DNA from: UBA9676 sp036522155 | Lineage (GTDB): Bacteria > Actinomycetota > Actinomycetes > Streptosporangiales > Streptosporangiaceae | Length of the DNA: 12,697 nt | Reading direction: 5' to 3' | Assembly (NCBI GenBank): GCA_036522155.1 | Contig: DATDGI010000067.1 | Span: forward strand, 1-12,697 | In this document: positions 1 to 7,297 of the stretch, piece after piece | Numbering within the stretch: the first letter of the stretch is position 1 | Layout: each line of letters starts with the position of its first letter | Position numbers and translations under genes: made by a program | The notes under the pieces: generated by a model | The model's database searches: none | Seen by the model: the letters and a program-made list of their open reading frames with translations, nothing else | Told to the model about the DNA's origin: nothing

Positions 1-207
1 AACCGGGGGCTGGCCCGCGGCGGAACCTGAGGGCCGGGCCGTGCCGGAACCGGCCGGCTGGCCAGCACCGGAACTGGTGGGGTGGGCTGCGGCGGAACCG
101 GCCGGCCGGCCCCCGACGGCCGCCCGGTGCCCGCCGCAGGCCGCGCACCCCAGCACCAGCACGAGCCCGGCCGCCGCCAGCGTCAGTGGCCGCACCGTGG
201 GCTTCAC
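1..207 (-). CDS. Lipoprotein, N-terminal part (truncated by window edge)
   Basis: This open frame of 69 codons runs off the left edge without a stop. Translation starts VKPTVRPLTLAAAGLVLVLG and continues CAACGG, a short basic n-region, a hydrophobic h-region and a cysteine at residue 21 or 24. That is what a lipoprotein signal peptide (type II) looks like, so the mature protein is probably lipid-anchored outside the membrane. After about residue 33 the chain becomes a Gly/Ser/Ala/Pro linker made of four tandem octapeptides, such as AGSAAAHP and SGSAAGQP. The functional domain must lie beyond the window, so no function can be given. GTG at 207 gives the most compact signal peptide. An in-frame GTG at 234 is an alternative, and neither has a strong Shine-Dalgarno sequence. 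The gene diverges from the padR-ABC operon, which could mean a shared regulatory region. Confidence 0.6.
   Translation of the reverse strand, partial: MKPTVRPLTLAAAGLVLVLGCAACGGHRAAVGGRPAGSAAAHPTSSGAGQPAGSGTARPSGSAAGQPPV
7..102 (-). repeat. Four tandem 24-bp units encoding octapeptide repeats
   Basis: On the + strand the heptamer CGGAACC (once CGGAACT) recurs at 21, 45, 69 and 93, exactly 24 bases apart. Read on the minus strand, the four units encode AGSAAAHP, TSSGAGQP, AGSGTARP and SGSAAGQP. The consensus is x-(G/S)-S-(A/G)-x-(A/G)-x-P. The array may continue beyond the window edge. It probably forms a flexible spacer between the lipid anchor and a folded domain. Confidence 0.8.
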
Positions 208-295
208 AGCAGCTTGGACGGTCCGCCCGGCCACCTGGTTCCAGGCGACCGCCGGCCAGTTCCCCACACGATCGGCGCCCGGTTCCCGGCCCGTT

Positions 296-324
296 TTGCT
301 TGCCACCAATATACTCAGTATCAT
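296..324 (+). promoter_or_regulatory. Promoter of the padR-ABC operon
   Basis: TTGCTT at 296-301 and TATCAT at 319-324 are separated by 17 bp, a good sigma-70-type arrangement. Transcription would start near 331, giving a leader of about 24 bases before the GTG at 355. TATACT at 310-315 is an alternative -10 box but has no matching -35 box. The -10 region lies inside the palindromes at 311-338. Confidence 0.5.
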
Positions 325-338
325 CCTCGGCATGATAC
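311..338. promoter_or_regulatory. Two overlapping palindromes, probable PadR operator
   Basis: ATACT-C-AGTAT at 311-321 is a perfect 11-bp palindrome. GTATCAT-N7-ATGATAC at 318-338 is a perfect inverted repeat with 7-base arms. They overlap and cover the -10 box and transcription start of the downstream padR gene. PadR proteins bind such AT-rich dyads as dimers and commonly repress their own operon, so autorepression is the natural reading. Control of the divergent lipoprotein gene is also possible. Confidence 0.6.
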
Positions 339-354
339 GGATTCAGGTGACGCT

Positions 355-981
355 GTGAGCATCCGCCATGCCCTGCTGGCTCTGCTCAGCGAGGGGCCCA
401 AGTACGGGCTCCAGCTGCGCGAGGAGTTCGAGGCGGGCACCGGCGAGGTGTGGCCGCTGAACGTCGGCCAGGTGTACACCACGCTGCAGCGGCTGGAGCG
501 GGACGGGCTGGTGGAGTCCGATGGCAACGAGGACGCGGGCCCGCAGAAGGGGTTCCGGATCACCGCCAGCGGCGAGCAGGAGCTGGCCGCCTGGCTGCGC
601 ACGCCGCCGGATCTGACCGCCCCGCCACGCGACGAGCTGGTGATGAAGGTGCTGGTGGCGGTGCGGGTGCCGGGCACCGACGTGCGCGAGGTGATCCAGG
701 TCCACCGCCGCTACCTGGTGGAGCTGATGCAGCAGTGGACCCGGATCAAGGAAGACGAAGCCGAGCATGACCTGAGCCTGGCGCTGGTCGTCGACGCCGA
801 GCTGTTCCGGCTGGATGCGGTCATCCGGTGGCTGGACGCGGCCGACGGCCGCCTTAAACGAGCCGCCGTGGACGATCCGGCCGAGCCAGCCCCGTGGCCG
901 CTGCCGCGGGTGCGGCGCCGGGTGGGTGTGCGGCGGCGAACGGGCCAGGAGCTGAGCGCGGACATGGAGGCACGGCAATGA
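355..981 (+). CDS. PadR family transcriptional regulator
   Basis: A 208-residue regulator. Residues 3-75 form the PadR winged helix: the start (V/M)SIRHALLALL, the segment EGPKYGLQL, and the recognition region NVGQVYTTLQRLERDGLVE. Residues about 95-165 form the helical C-terminal part used for dimerisation in the longer PadR subfamily. The tail after residue 166 is Arg-rich and has no recognisable domain. GTG at 355 is chosen because homologues begin at this SIRH segment and AGGTGA lies at 345-350. The open frame extends upstream to 82, but that stretch crosses the promoter. The stop overlaps the ABC ATPase start (ATGA at 978-981), so the two are translationally coupled. PadR proteins next to exporters usually repress them until a drug or envelope signal is bound, and that role is inferred here. 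Confidence 0.9.
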   Translation: MSIRHALLALLSEGPKYGLQLREEFEAGTGEVWPLNVGQVYTTLQRLERDGLVESDGNEDAGPQKGFRITASGEQELAAWLRTPPDLTAPPRDELVMKVLVAVRVPGTDVREVIQVHRRYLVELMQQWTRIKEDEAEHDLSLALVVDAELFRLDAVIRWLDAADGRLKRAAVDDPAEPAPWPLPRVRRRVGVRRRTGQELSADMEARQ

Positions 982-1700
982 ATGTGCTCGAACTGCGGGG
1001 CGTGTCGAAGACCTACGGGACCGGGGCGGCCCAGGTACAGGCGCTGTCCGAGGTCAACCTGCTGGTGCAGGCCGGCTCGATGGTGGCGGTGATGGGGCCG
1101 AGCGGGTCGGGCAAGTCCACCCTCCTCACCATCGCGGGCAGCCTGGAGGAACCCGACAGCGGTGAGGTGCTGGTCAGCGGCCGGGCGCTGGCTGGGATGT
1201 CGCGCAACGAGAAGGCCAGGCTGCGGCGGCGCAGCGTCGGCTACGTGTTCCAGGACTTCAACCTGCTGCCCGGGCTGACCGCGGCCGAGAATGTCGCCCT
1301 GCCGCTGGAACTGGACGGCATGTCCGCGGGCAAGGCCCGCGCGGTCGGCCTGCGGGCCCTGGCCGGGCTGGGCCTGGCGGAGCGGGCCTCCCGGTTCCCC
1401 GACGAGCTGTCCGGCGGCGAGCGGCAGCGGGTCGCGATCGCCCGGGCGGTGGTGGGGGACAGGCGGCTGCTGCTGGCCGACGAGCCTTCGGGGGCGCTCG
1501 ACTCGGTTAACGCCGAAGAGGTCATGCGCCTGCTGCACGAGGCGTGCAAGCGGGGTGTCGCCGCCGTGGTGGTGACCCACGACGCTCAGCTCGCCTCCTG
1601 GGCCGACCGGGTGGTGTTCCTGCGGGACGGCCGCGTGGTGGATCAGACCGCGCCCCCGGCCGGCCCCGAGTCGCTGCTCAGCCAGGGCCAGACCCCGTGA
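978..1700 (+). CDS. ABC transporter ATP-binding protein, MacB/LolD type
   Basis: A 240-residue cytoplasmic ATPase with every expected motif in order: Walker A GPSGSGKST at 40-48, Q-loop glutamine 92 (VFQDFNLLPGLT), signature LSGGERQRVAIARA from 144, Walker B LLLADEPSGALDS from 164, and H-loop histidine 201 in VVVTHD. The length and the LTAAENVALPLEL segment are typical of the MacB/LolD/FtsE-like group that pairs with FtsX-domain permeases. ATP hydrolysis would drive mechanotransmission through the permease encoded next. GGAGG at 966-970 is spaced 7 bases from the ATG. The end overlaps the permease start (GTGA at 1697-1700). The substrate cannot be told from the sequence. Efflux of an antimicrobial, or movement of a lipid or lipoprotein, are the usual options. 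Confidence 0.96.
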   Translation: MNVLELRGVSKTYGTGAAQVQALSEVNLLVQAGSMVAVMGPSGSGKSTLLTIAGSLEEPDSGEVLVSGRALAGMSRNEKARLRRRSVGYVFQDFNLLPGLTAAENVALPLELDGMSAGKARAVGLRALAGLGLAERASRFPDELSGGERQRVAIARAVVGDRRLLLADEPSGALDSVNAEEVMRLLHEACKRGVAAVVVTHDAQLASWADRVVFLRDGRVVDQTAPPAGPESLLSQGQTP

Positions 1701-4222
1701 GCACGGCGCTGCAGGAGCGCCCCGTACATGCCGTACCCGCCAATGGCGGTCTCCCCGCCCGGCGGGCCGTGTTCAGGTGGGCGTGGCGGCTGTTCCGCCG
1801 CGAGTGGCGCCAGCAGCTGCTGGTCCTGTCGCTGATCACGGTCGCGGTTGCCGCCACCATCGTCGGGGCCGGGGTCTCCACCAACACCCCGCCCTCGCCC
1901 CACGCCGCCTTCGGCACGGCCCATGACCTGGCCGTGTTCCCGGGGCCTGATCCGAAGCTGGCCAGCCAGATCGCCGAGCTGCGGCAGCGGTTCGGCCGGG
2001 TGGACGTGATCGAGAACCAGACCGCGGTGATCCCGGGCTCGATCCAGACCTACGACCTGCGCGCCCAGGATCCGCACGGCCCGTACGGGCAGCCGATGCT
2101 GTCCCTGGTCAGTGGCCACTACCCGGCCGGGCCCGGCCAGGTGGCGGTGACCAGCGGGGTCGCCGCCGACTTCCGGCTCAAGGTGGGAGACATCTGGCAC
2201 CAGGGCGGGCAGGCCCGATTGGTCACCGGCATCGTGCAGAACCCGCGGGATCTGCTGGACGAATTCGCCCTGGTAGCGCCGGGCCAGGTCCGCTCACCGA
2301 CCCAGGTCAGCGTCCTGTTCGACGCGACGGGCGTGATCCCGCCCTCGATCGGCCGGAACGTGTCCACACCCGCGTCGGTGCAGCAATCCAACCCGCTCAA
2401 CCCCGAGACCATCGTGCTCACGGCGGCCACGCTCGGGATGCTGCTGATCGGCCTGGTGTCCGTGGGCGGCTTCACGGTGGTGGCCCAGCGCCGGCTGCGC
2501 TCGCTCGGCATGCTCGGTTCGCTGGGCGCCACCGACCGGCATGTCCGGCTGGTCATGCGGGCCAACGGCCTGGTGGTCGGGGTGGCGGGCGCGCTGGCCG
2601 GGGCCGTGCTTGGCCTGGCCGCCTGGCTGGCCTACCGGCCGCGGCTGGAAACCAGCGCCCACCACGTGATCGGCGCGTTCGCGCTGCCGTGGGTGGTGAT
2701 CGGCCCGGCGATGGCGCTGGCCGTGGTGGCCACGTTCTTCGCCGCCTCCCGGCCGGCCAGGGCGATGGCCCGGGTCCCGGTGGTCGCCGCCCTGTCCGGG
2801 CGGCCCGCGCCGCCGAAGCGCACCCGCCGCTGGACCATCCCGGCCGGCCTGGTCTTCCTCTTCGTCGGCCTGGTCCTGCTGGGTGACTCCGCCGCCCGCG
2901 GGGGCCAGGGCGGCGGGCAGTTCTTCCTGGTGCTCGGGTTCGTGGCGCTGATGGTGGCGCTCATCCTGCTGGCGCCGCTGACGCTGCTGATCGTGGCCAG
3001 GATCGCCCGCTGGGGCCCGGTCTCGGTGCGGCTGGCGCTGCGGGATCTGGCCCGTTACCGGGCCCGCTCCGGGTCGGCCCTGGGCGCGATCAGCCTGGGT
3101 GTGCTCATCGCCGTGGTGATCTGTGTGGCCGCCACGGCGCGCTACTCCAATGTCCTCGACTACGCGGGACCCAACGTGACGTCGAACCAGCTCATCGTGT
3201 ACACGCCCAACGGCCCCTATGGCCCCGGTGGCCCGGGCAACGGCAACCCCGCTGGGCCGAGCGCGCCCAGTATGCGGTCCATGGCGGCTCACGCGCACAG
3301 CATCGCCAGCGCGCTCGGGTCCCACGACATCGTCCAGCTCGACTCGACGAGCGCGACGCTCCAGCACGCCGCGTCCGGTCGCAACTTCAGCGGGCCGCTG
3401 TATGTCGCGACCCCCCAGCTGCTGGCCGGCTTCGGGATCAAGAACTCCGAGTTCAGCCCCAGCGCCGACATCCTCACCATGCGGCCGGGGTTTGCCGGTC
3501 TCACCCAGATGCAGGTCGTGTACGGCAAGTACTTCGGCGGCAACGGGCCACCGGGCGGGGGGCGGGGAGTGGCAGCGTTCCCGTGCCCGCCGGGCGAGTG
3601 CCTGGCCAACCCGGTCATCCAGGAGATCAGCAGTTTGCCGGCCGGCACGTCGGCGCCCAACACGGTGATCACCGAGCACGCTGTCAGGCAGCTCGGCCTG
3701 AGGGCCAGTGTCTCGGGCTGGCTCATCCAGACCCCGCAGCCGCTCACGTCCGCGCAGATCTACAACGCGCGGCAGACGGCGGCCGCGGCCGGGCTGAGCA
3801 TCGAGACCAGGTCGAGCGTGCCCGGGCTGGGAGAGATCATCAACTGGGCGACCGCCGTCGGCATCGTGCTGGCGCTGGGCATCCTGGCCATGTCGGTCGG
3901 CCTCATCCGCGCCGAAACAGCCAGCGACCTGCGCACCCTGACGGCCACCGGCGCGAGCGGCCCGACCCGCCGCAACCTGACCGCCGCCACCGCCGGGGCC
4001 CTCGGCTTGCTCGGCGCGGTGACCGGCACCGTGGCCGGCTATCTCGCGTCGGCGGCCTGGTTCCGTGACAGCTCGCTGAACGGCGGCCTGTCCGCCCTCA
4101 CCAGCGTGCCGGTCAGGAACCTGCTCATCATCCTGGTCGGCATGCCGCTGGCCGCGGCCGTGGTCGGCTGGCTGCTGGCCGGACGGGAGCCGCCCGCCAT
4201 CGCCCGCCGGCCGATGGAGTGA
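1697..4222 (+). CDS. ABC transporter permease with two FtsX domains
   Basis: An 841-residue membrane protein. There is one N-terminal membrane segment (about 29-50) and a first extracytoplasmic domain (about 51-235). The first FtsX-type domain covers about 236-370 and contains the segment RRLRSLGMLGSLGAT. Membrane segments follow near 384-395, 409-438 and 458-480. A second large outer domain covers about 485-711, and the second FtsX domain covers about 712-841. Two FtsX units in one chain suggest that a single polypeptide supplies the whole membrane part, as in Gram-positive exporters of the MacB-like superfamily. The second outer domain starts with a Gly/Pro/Asn-rich stretch (505-525) and holds a Cys-630/Cys-635 pair that could form a disulfide. 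GTG at 1697 overlaps the ATPase stop, so translation is coupled. No MacA-like adaptor is present. Confidence 0.92.
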   Translation: MSTALQERPVHAVPANGGLPARRAVFRWAWRLFRREWRQQLLVLSLITVAVAATIVGAGVSTNTPPSPHAAFGTAHDLAVFPGPDPKLASQIAELRQRFGRVDVIENQTAVIPGSIQTYDLRAQDPHGPYGQPMLSLVSGHYPAGPGQVAVTSGVAADFRLKVGDIWHQGGQARLVTGIVQNPRDLLDEFALVAPGQVRSPTQVSVLFDATGVIPPSIGRNVSTPASVQQSNPLNPETIVLTAATLGMLLIGLVSVGGFTVVAQRRLRSLGMLGSLGATDRHVRLVMRANGLVVGVAGALAGAVLGLAAWLAYRPRLETSAHHVIGAFALPWVVIGPAMALAVVATFFAASRPARAMARVPVVAALSGRPAPPKRTRRWTIPAGLVFLFVGLVLLGDSAARGGQGGGQFFLVLGFVALMVALILLAPLTLLIVARIARWGPVSVRLALRDLARYRARSGSALGAISLGVLIAVVICVAATARYSNVLDYAGPNVTSNQLIVYTPNGPYGPGGPGNGNPAGPSAPSMRSMAAHAHSIASALGSHDIVQLDSTSATLQHAASGRNFSGPLYVATPQLLAGFGIKNSEFSPSADILTMRPGFAGLTQMQVVYGKYFGGNGPPGGGRGVAAFPCPPGECLANPVIQEISSLPAGTSAPNTVITEHAVRQLGLRASVSGWLIQTPQPLTSAQIYNARQTAAAAGLSIETRSSVPGLGEIINWATAVGIVLALGILAMSVGLIRAETASDLRTLTATGASGPTRRNLTAATAGALGLLGAVTGTVAGYLASAAWFRDSSLNGGLSALTSVPVRNLLIILVGMPLAAAVVGWLLAGREPPAIARRPME

Positions 4223-4259
4223 CCGGCCACCGGCGAGTGACCGGGCTCCGGCCCGCGGG
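4217..4259. terminator. Short convergent gap with weak hairpin
   Basis: Only 37 bases separate the permease stop from the stop of the opposing DedA-like gene. CGGGC at 4242-4246 and GCCCG at 4251-4255 can form a small hairpin that could work in both directions. A 10-base direct repeat GAGTGACCGG lies at 4217-4226 and 4235-4244. The terminator call is weak. Confidence 0.3.
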
Positions 4260-5039
4260 TTACGGCTCGGGCCCGGCCAGCTCGCCGGGGGTGATCACGC
4301 CGTCGGTGCCCGGCGCGGTGGCCAGCACGCGGCGCCGGGCCCGGTCCCGCCACGCGCGCCGGACGTGCCAGGCATGCGGCGCCACGGCTACCGCCACCAG
4401 GACGATGGTGACGAGCAGCGCATAGCGCGAGATCAGGCTGGCCGCGGCCACGCCGCTGGGGCCGAGCTGGTAGCCGAGCCCGGCCAGCACCGCGGCCCAG
4501 GCCAGTGACCCGATGATGTCGCAGACCAGGAACGTGGCCAGCCTCAGCCCGGCCCAGCCGGCCGCGGCGTAGAGGAGCGGGGCCGGTATGCCCGGCAGGA
4601 ACGCGGACAGCAGCACCACCGGCCCGGCGAACCGGGATCCCCGCTGGGCGGCCTGCTCGGCGAGCGCGGCCGCGCGGCTGCTGCGGTGGCCGAGCCACTC
4701 CACCGCGCGGTGCCCCCACCGGTGACCGGCCCACCAGTAGAGCCAGTCGAATTTCATCAGGCCGGGCAGCGCCGCCGCGACCACCACCGACATCTGGAGC
4801 TTGCTGTCGATGTCGGAGAACGAGCCCGCGGCCACGATCGACGCGGTCGAGCCGGTCAGGAACTCCAGCAGCACCGGGTGGGTAGCGATCAGCGCCGGCG
4901 TCAGCGGGATTGTGGCCAGCCCGTACCCGACGCTCAGCACGATCCCGGCGAAACAGATGAGGTCGGCGGCCCGTGGCCGGCCCAGCCAGGGCCGCCACTG
5001 CCGCGGGCGGACCGGGCCTGCCGATTCCCGCGAGTCCAT
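4260..5039 (-). CDS. DedA/VTT-like membrane protein
   Basis: A 259-residue integral membrane protein. Hydrophobic stretches lie near 25-45, 62-92, 137-165, 165-192 and 200-222, ending in a basic tail (HVRRAWRDRARRR). The order KFDWLYWWAGHRWG (96-109), then GPVVLLSAFLPGIPAPLLYAAAG (split here as GPVVLLSAFLPG at 139-150 and IPAPLLYAAAG at 151-161), then a long helix pair matches the DedA/SNARE-associated (VTT) fold. That family includes lipid scramblases and undecaprenyl-phosphate transporters. The two arginines usually found in the F-x-R-x-x-P-x-x-R region are Ala-146 and Pro-152 here, so activity may differ. ATG at 5039 is preferred because AGGTGA precedes it (5045-5050). The in-frame ATG at 5129 lies inside the terminator hairpin of the upstream gene. 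A promoter candidate exists just upstream, so the gene is probably transcribed alone. Confidence 0.75.
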   Translation of the reverse strand: MDSRESAGPVRPRQWRPWLGRPRAADLICFAGIVLSVGYGLATIPLTPALIATHPVLLEFLTGSTASIVAAGSFSDIDSKLQMSVVVAAALPGLMKFDWLYWWAGHRWGHRAVEWLGHRSSRAAALAEQAAQRGSRFAGPVVLLSAFLPGIPAPLLYAAAGWAGLRLATFLVCDIIGSLAWAAVLAGLGYQLGPSGVAAASLISRYALLVTIVLVAVAVAPHAWHVRRAWRDRARRRVLATAPGTDGVITPGELAGPEP

Positions 5040-5071
5040 CCCGGTCACCTGCCGCAGCCTGTCCTGCTGCC

Positions 5072-5099
5072 AGTATGAGCCGGCCGCGGGACTTGTACA
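5072..5099 (-). promoter_or_regulatory. Promoter candidate for the DedA-like gene
   Basis: On the minus strand TGTACA (5099-5094) and CATACT (5077-5072) are 16 bases apart. Transcription would start near 5065, just downstream of the terminator of the preceding gene, and leave about 25 bases before the ATG at 5039. Each box matches its consensus at 4 of 6 positions. Confidence 0.35.
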
Positions 5100-5112
5100 G
5101 CCTGCAGGGCCC

Positions 5113-5146
5113 GTGCCGGGGCCAGCCATGCGGCTGGCCCCGGCAC
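5113..5146 (-). terminator. Strong terminator hairpin after secreted protein A
   Basis: GTGCCGGGGCCAGCC at 5113-5127 and GGCTGGCCCCGGCAC at 5132-5146 form a perfect 15-bp stem with a 4-base loop. The hairpin lies 10 bases beyond the stop codon of the minus-strand gene ending at 5157. It has no T-run, which is usual for actinomycete terminators. Confidence 0.8.
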
Positions 5147-5156
5147 AGTGACCGGG

Positions 5157-7058
5157 CTAGGCCGGCAGCCGGGACAGGAACGTGCCCCAGTTGGCCAGCA
5201 CGGTCCGCGGGGTGTTCGGGATGAACTCGTTGCCCATCCAGATCGCGCCGTCGGCGAACGTGGCGGCCGAGTAGTCACCCCAGCGCGCCACGCCCGGAGT
5301 CGGGGAGCCCTCGGCCGCGTAGCCGCTGAACCCGTCCTCCGGCGCGGTGCCCGCGCCTGTGATGTGGATCGGGCCGACCGTCCGCCCGAAGGCGAACCGC
5401 ACGTAGGCGGCGCTCGGGAAGTAGCCGGGCCCGCTGAGGGTGAAGGCCATGGCGCCGAAGCCGAACCGGTTCACGGCGATGGACGGGAACAGCACGTTGT
5501 CGTTGTCCACCGCCACATAGCCCTGGTTGAGGATGTGCGCGAAGACCCCGACCGGGGTGCCGATCGCGCCCACCACGAAGTAGGCGATGCCCACCCGCGA
5601 TGGCCCGGTCGCGGAGGTGACGGTCGTGTTGACCCCGCCGTACAGGACTCCGCCCACGTTCACCACCTGGTTCATGCGCGAGTCGTTGGCGTTGATGGTC
5701 TCGAACGCCTCATTGGCATTGATCGGCGGCGAATTCAGGAGATCGCGCAGCGGTGTCGGCCCGAACTTCTGGGTCGCCCCCTGGTTGATCGGCAGGCCGT
5801 AGGTCTCGCTGGTCAGCACCACGTGGCTGAGCTGCAGGTGGGGGCTGCTGCTGCCGAGCGAGCGGGTGCCGGTGAGCGACCAGACCGCGATCCGGTTGTC
5901 CAGCAGCGCGTTGTTCTGGAAGACGTCCTCCGGCCCGCCGGTCATCAGCAGTTCGGTGCCGCCCTGGGGGTTAATGGATTCCGACGGCTGGATGGAACCC
6001 CAGAACGGGAGGTTCGCGTCCCCGGTCGGCACCGTGCCGACGTCGAGGTGGTTGGCCAGCACGCTGCTCGCGCCGCTCTCGAGCGCCGCCCGCCCGAGTG
6101 CGTAGATCTGGCCGCCGTTGAAGAAGAAGTTCGCGTTGTCCTGGAACTCGTTGACGTCGATGAACACGCCGTCCCGGTTGGCCCCGAGCAGCGGCTGGTC
6201 GGGCAGGCACGGGCAGCCGGTGTGCGACGGGGTGCCGTTGTGGCCGTCGTCGCTGGTGTCCAGCGAGTACAGGTTCCAGTTCCCGGTCGGGTCGCTGGTC
6301 TGGCTCACGGCGATGAGCACGTGAGTGCGGTTGAACGGGGCGACGCCGTTGAAGTTGCCGGGGGCGTCCACCTCCAGGATGGTCTGGATGAACCGCTGGC
6401 CGACCGGATCCCAGTAGCACTTGGGGTCGGACAGGAAGTCGCCCCGCACGCCGGTGACCCGGTTGATGCCCGGGGAACGGTTGTAGAACTGGTTGAGCGC
6501 GGTGATCCCGGTCAGTGCCTTCCCGCTCTCGCTGTAGACGGCAAACGCGAGGTTGATCGGCTCGATCACGAACCCGTTGCCCACGCACAGGCCCTGGTCC
6601 GGCGGTTCCAGGCTGAACTGGGTGTTCGTGTAAGCGCCGGTGCCGGCGTTGCGCTGGTCGAAGTGGGAAAGCCCGTTGAAGCCGGTCGCGGCCCCCGGGC
6701 TGGCGACCACCGGGGTGCCCGGTGGCGACGGCGGCTGCAGCGTCGCCCGGGCCGCCCGGCCGGTGGCCGCGTGGTGGGCGAAGAGGTGCGCCACCCCGGT
6801 GTCGCTGCGGGTGGGGGCGCGGGTGGCCGGCGCCGCGCTTACCGGTAGCGGCGCGCTGGTGCCGTACATGCTGACCGGAATTGTCGTCTGGGTGGGGTTG
6901 TCCACCCCGCCCACGTGCTGGGCGGTGGTGGAAGCTGGTGCGGTAGCGGGAGCATGGGAGCTGGCGGAGGCTGCAGCGGCTGACCCGAATGTGACGAGCA
7001 GCCCGGTGCAGAGCGAGGCGGCGATGGCGATGCTTCGATGCCTGCGCTTCGTCGGCAT
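5157..7058 (-). CDS. Secreted protein A of an uncharacterised paralogous family
   Basis: A 633-residue exported protein. The start MPTKRRHRSIAIAASL leads a Sec-type signal peptide, probably cleaved near residue 32 (ASA-SS). A low-complexity Ala/Pro/Thr linker runs to about 120. The remaining 500 residues look like a folded, beta-rich domain. Landmarks shared with secreted protein B are EPPDQGLC (151-158), DPKCYWD (211-217), FFNGGQIYALGRAALESG (312-329), DNRIAVW (387-393), QGYVAVDND (512-520), MAFTLSG (537-543), EDGFSGY (574-580), RWGDYS (592-597) and ANWGT near the end. Cys-158 and Cys-214 are conserved in both. Short strands such as VLYGGVN recall beta-propeller blades, but no known enzyme motif is seen and function is unknown. 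AAAGGGGA at 7065-7072 serves as ribosome binding site. It is probably monocistronic, since a strong terminator follows. Confidence 0.85.
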   Translation of the reverse strand: MPTKRRHRSIAIAASLCTGLLVTFGSAAAASASSHAPATAPASTTAQHVGGVDNPTQTTIPVSMYGTSAPLPVSAAPATRAPTRSDTGVAHLFAHHAATGRAARATLQPPSPPGTPVVASPGAATGFNGLSHFDQRNAGTGAYTNTQFSLEPPDQGLCVGNGFVIEPINLAFAVYSESGKALTGITALNQFYNRSPGINRVTGVRGDFLSDPKCYWDPVGQRFIQTILEVDAPGNFNGVAPFNRTHVLIAVSQTSDPTGNWNLYSLDTSDDGHNGTPSHTGCPCLPDQPLLGANRDGVFIDVNEFQDNANFFFNGGQIYALGRAALESGASSVLANHLDVGTVPTGDANLPFWGSIQPSESINPQGGTELLMTGGPEDVFQNNALLDNRIAVWSLTGTRSLGSSSPHLQLSHVVLTSETYGLPINQGATQKFGPTPLRDLLNSPPINANEAFETINANDSRMNQVVNVGGVLYGGVNTTVTSATGPSRVGIAYFVVGAIGTPVGVFAHILNQGYVAVDNDNVLFPSIAVNRFGFGAMAFTLSGPGYFPSAAYVRFAFGRTVGPIHITGAGTAPEDGFSGYAAEGSPTPGVARWGDYSAATFADGAIWMGNEFIPNTPRTVLANWGTFLSRLPA

Positions 7059-7090
7059 GAGTTTTCCCCTTTCTGGAGGCTGGCGTCGTC

Positions 7091-7138
7091 GCCGCCGTCC
7101 AGTCTGAAACCGGAGCCGCCGTCCAGTCTGGTACCGGA
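7091..7138. repeat. Tandem 24-bp direct repeat in the leader of secreted gene A
   Basis: Two adjacent 24-base units, 7091-7114 and 7115-7138, are identical except at two neighbouring positions (AA versus GT at unit positions 17-18). Both begin GCCGCCGTCCAGTCTG and end ACCGGA. They lie 33-80 bases upstream of the gene A start codon, between its AT-rich promoter area and its ribosome binding site. This could be a duplicated protein or RNA binding site, or chance slippage. Confidence 0.75.
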
Positions 7139-7156
7139 ATAGGGCGCTGAAAAGGA

Positions 7157-7175
7157 AAGAATTGTTAATATTCTT
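7157..7175. promoter_or_regulatory. Palindrome in the AT-rich divergent promoter region
   Basis: AAGAAT-N7-ATTCTT forms an inverted repeat with 6-base arms in the only AT-rich patch of the 239-base gap between divergent genes. On the minus strand TTAGCA and TATTAA, 18 bases apart (about 7194-7165), could be the promoter of secreted gene A, and the palindrome would overlap its -10 box. No convincing promoter was found for the plus-strand methyltransferase gene. Confidence 0.35.
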
Positions 7176-7297
7176 GCGTTCCGGACTCTGCTAACTCTGG
7201 CCACACGCAGACCACGCTTCCCGCGGGTTTATTTGCGTCAGCACAGGTACAGGCCTTCCCGGCGGCCCGGCGGCAATGGCGGCATTAAGATTGGCCG

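Noticed and set aside
82..354. Upstream extension of the padR reading frame to an ATG at 82
   Set aside because: The extension has no PadR homology by eye, crosses the promoter and palindromes, and overlaps the divergent lipoprotein frame. PadR homologues start at the SIRH segment.
2294..3679. 461-codon minus-strand open frame inside the permease gene
   Set aside because: Its His/Arg/Gly/Pro-rich composition without domains is typical of an antisense shadow of a GC-rich gene.
5040..5129. Longer start (ATG at 5129) for the DedA-like gene
   Set aside because: The start would lie inside the terminator hairpin of the upstream gene and has no ribosome binding site. ATG at 5039 has AGGTGA.
5148..6848. 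566-codon plus-strand open frame
   Set aside because: It is antisense to secreted gene A, has the Arg/Gly/Val-rich composition of a shadow frame in GC-rich DNA, and has no recognisable motif. The minus-strand frame has a signal peptide and a paralogue.
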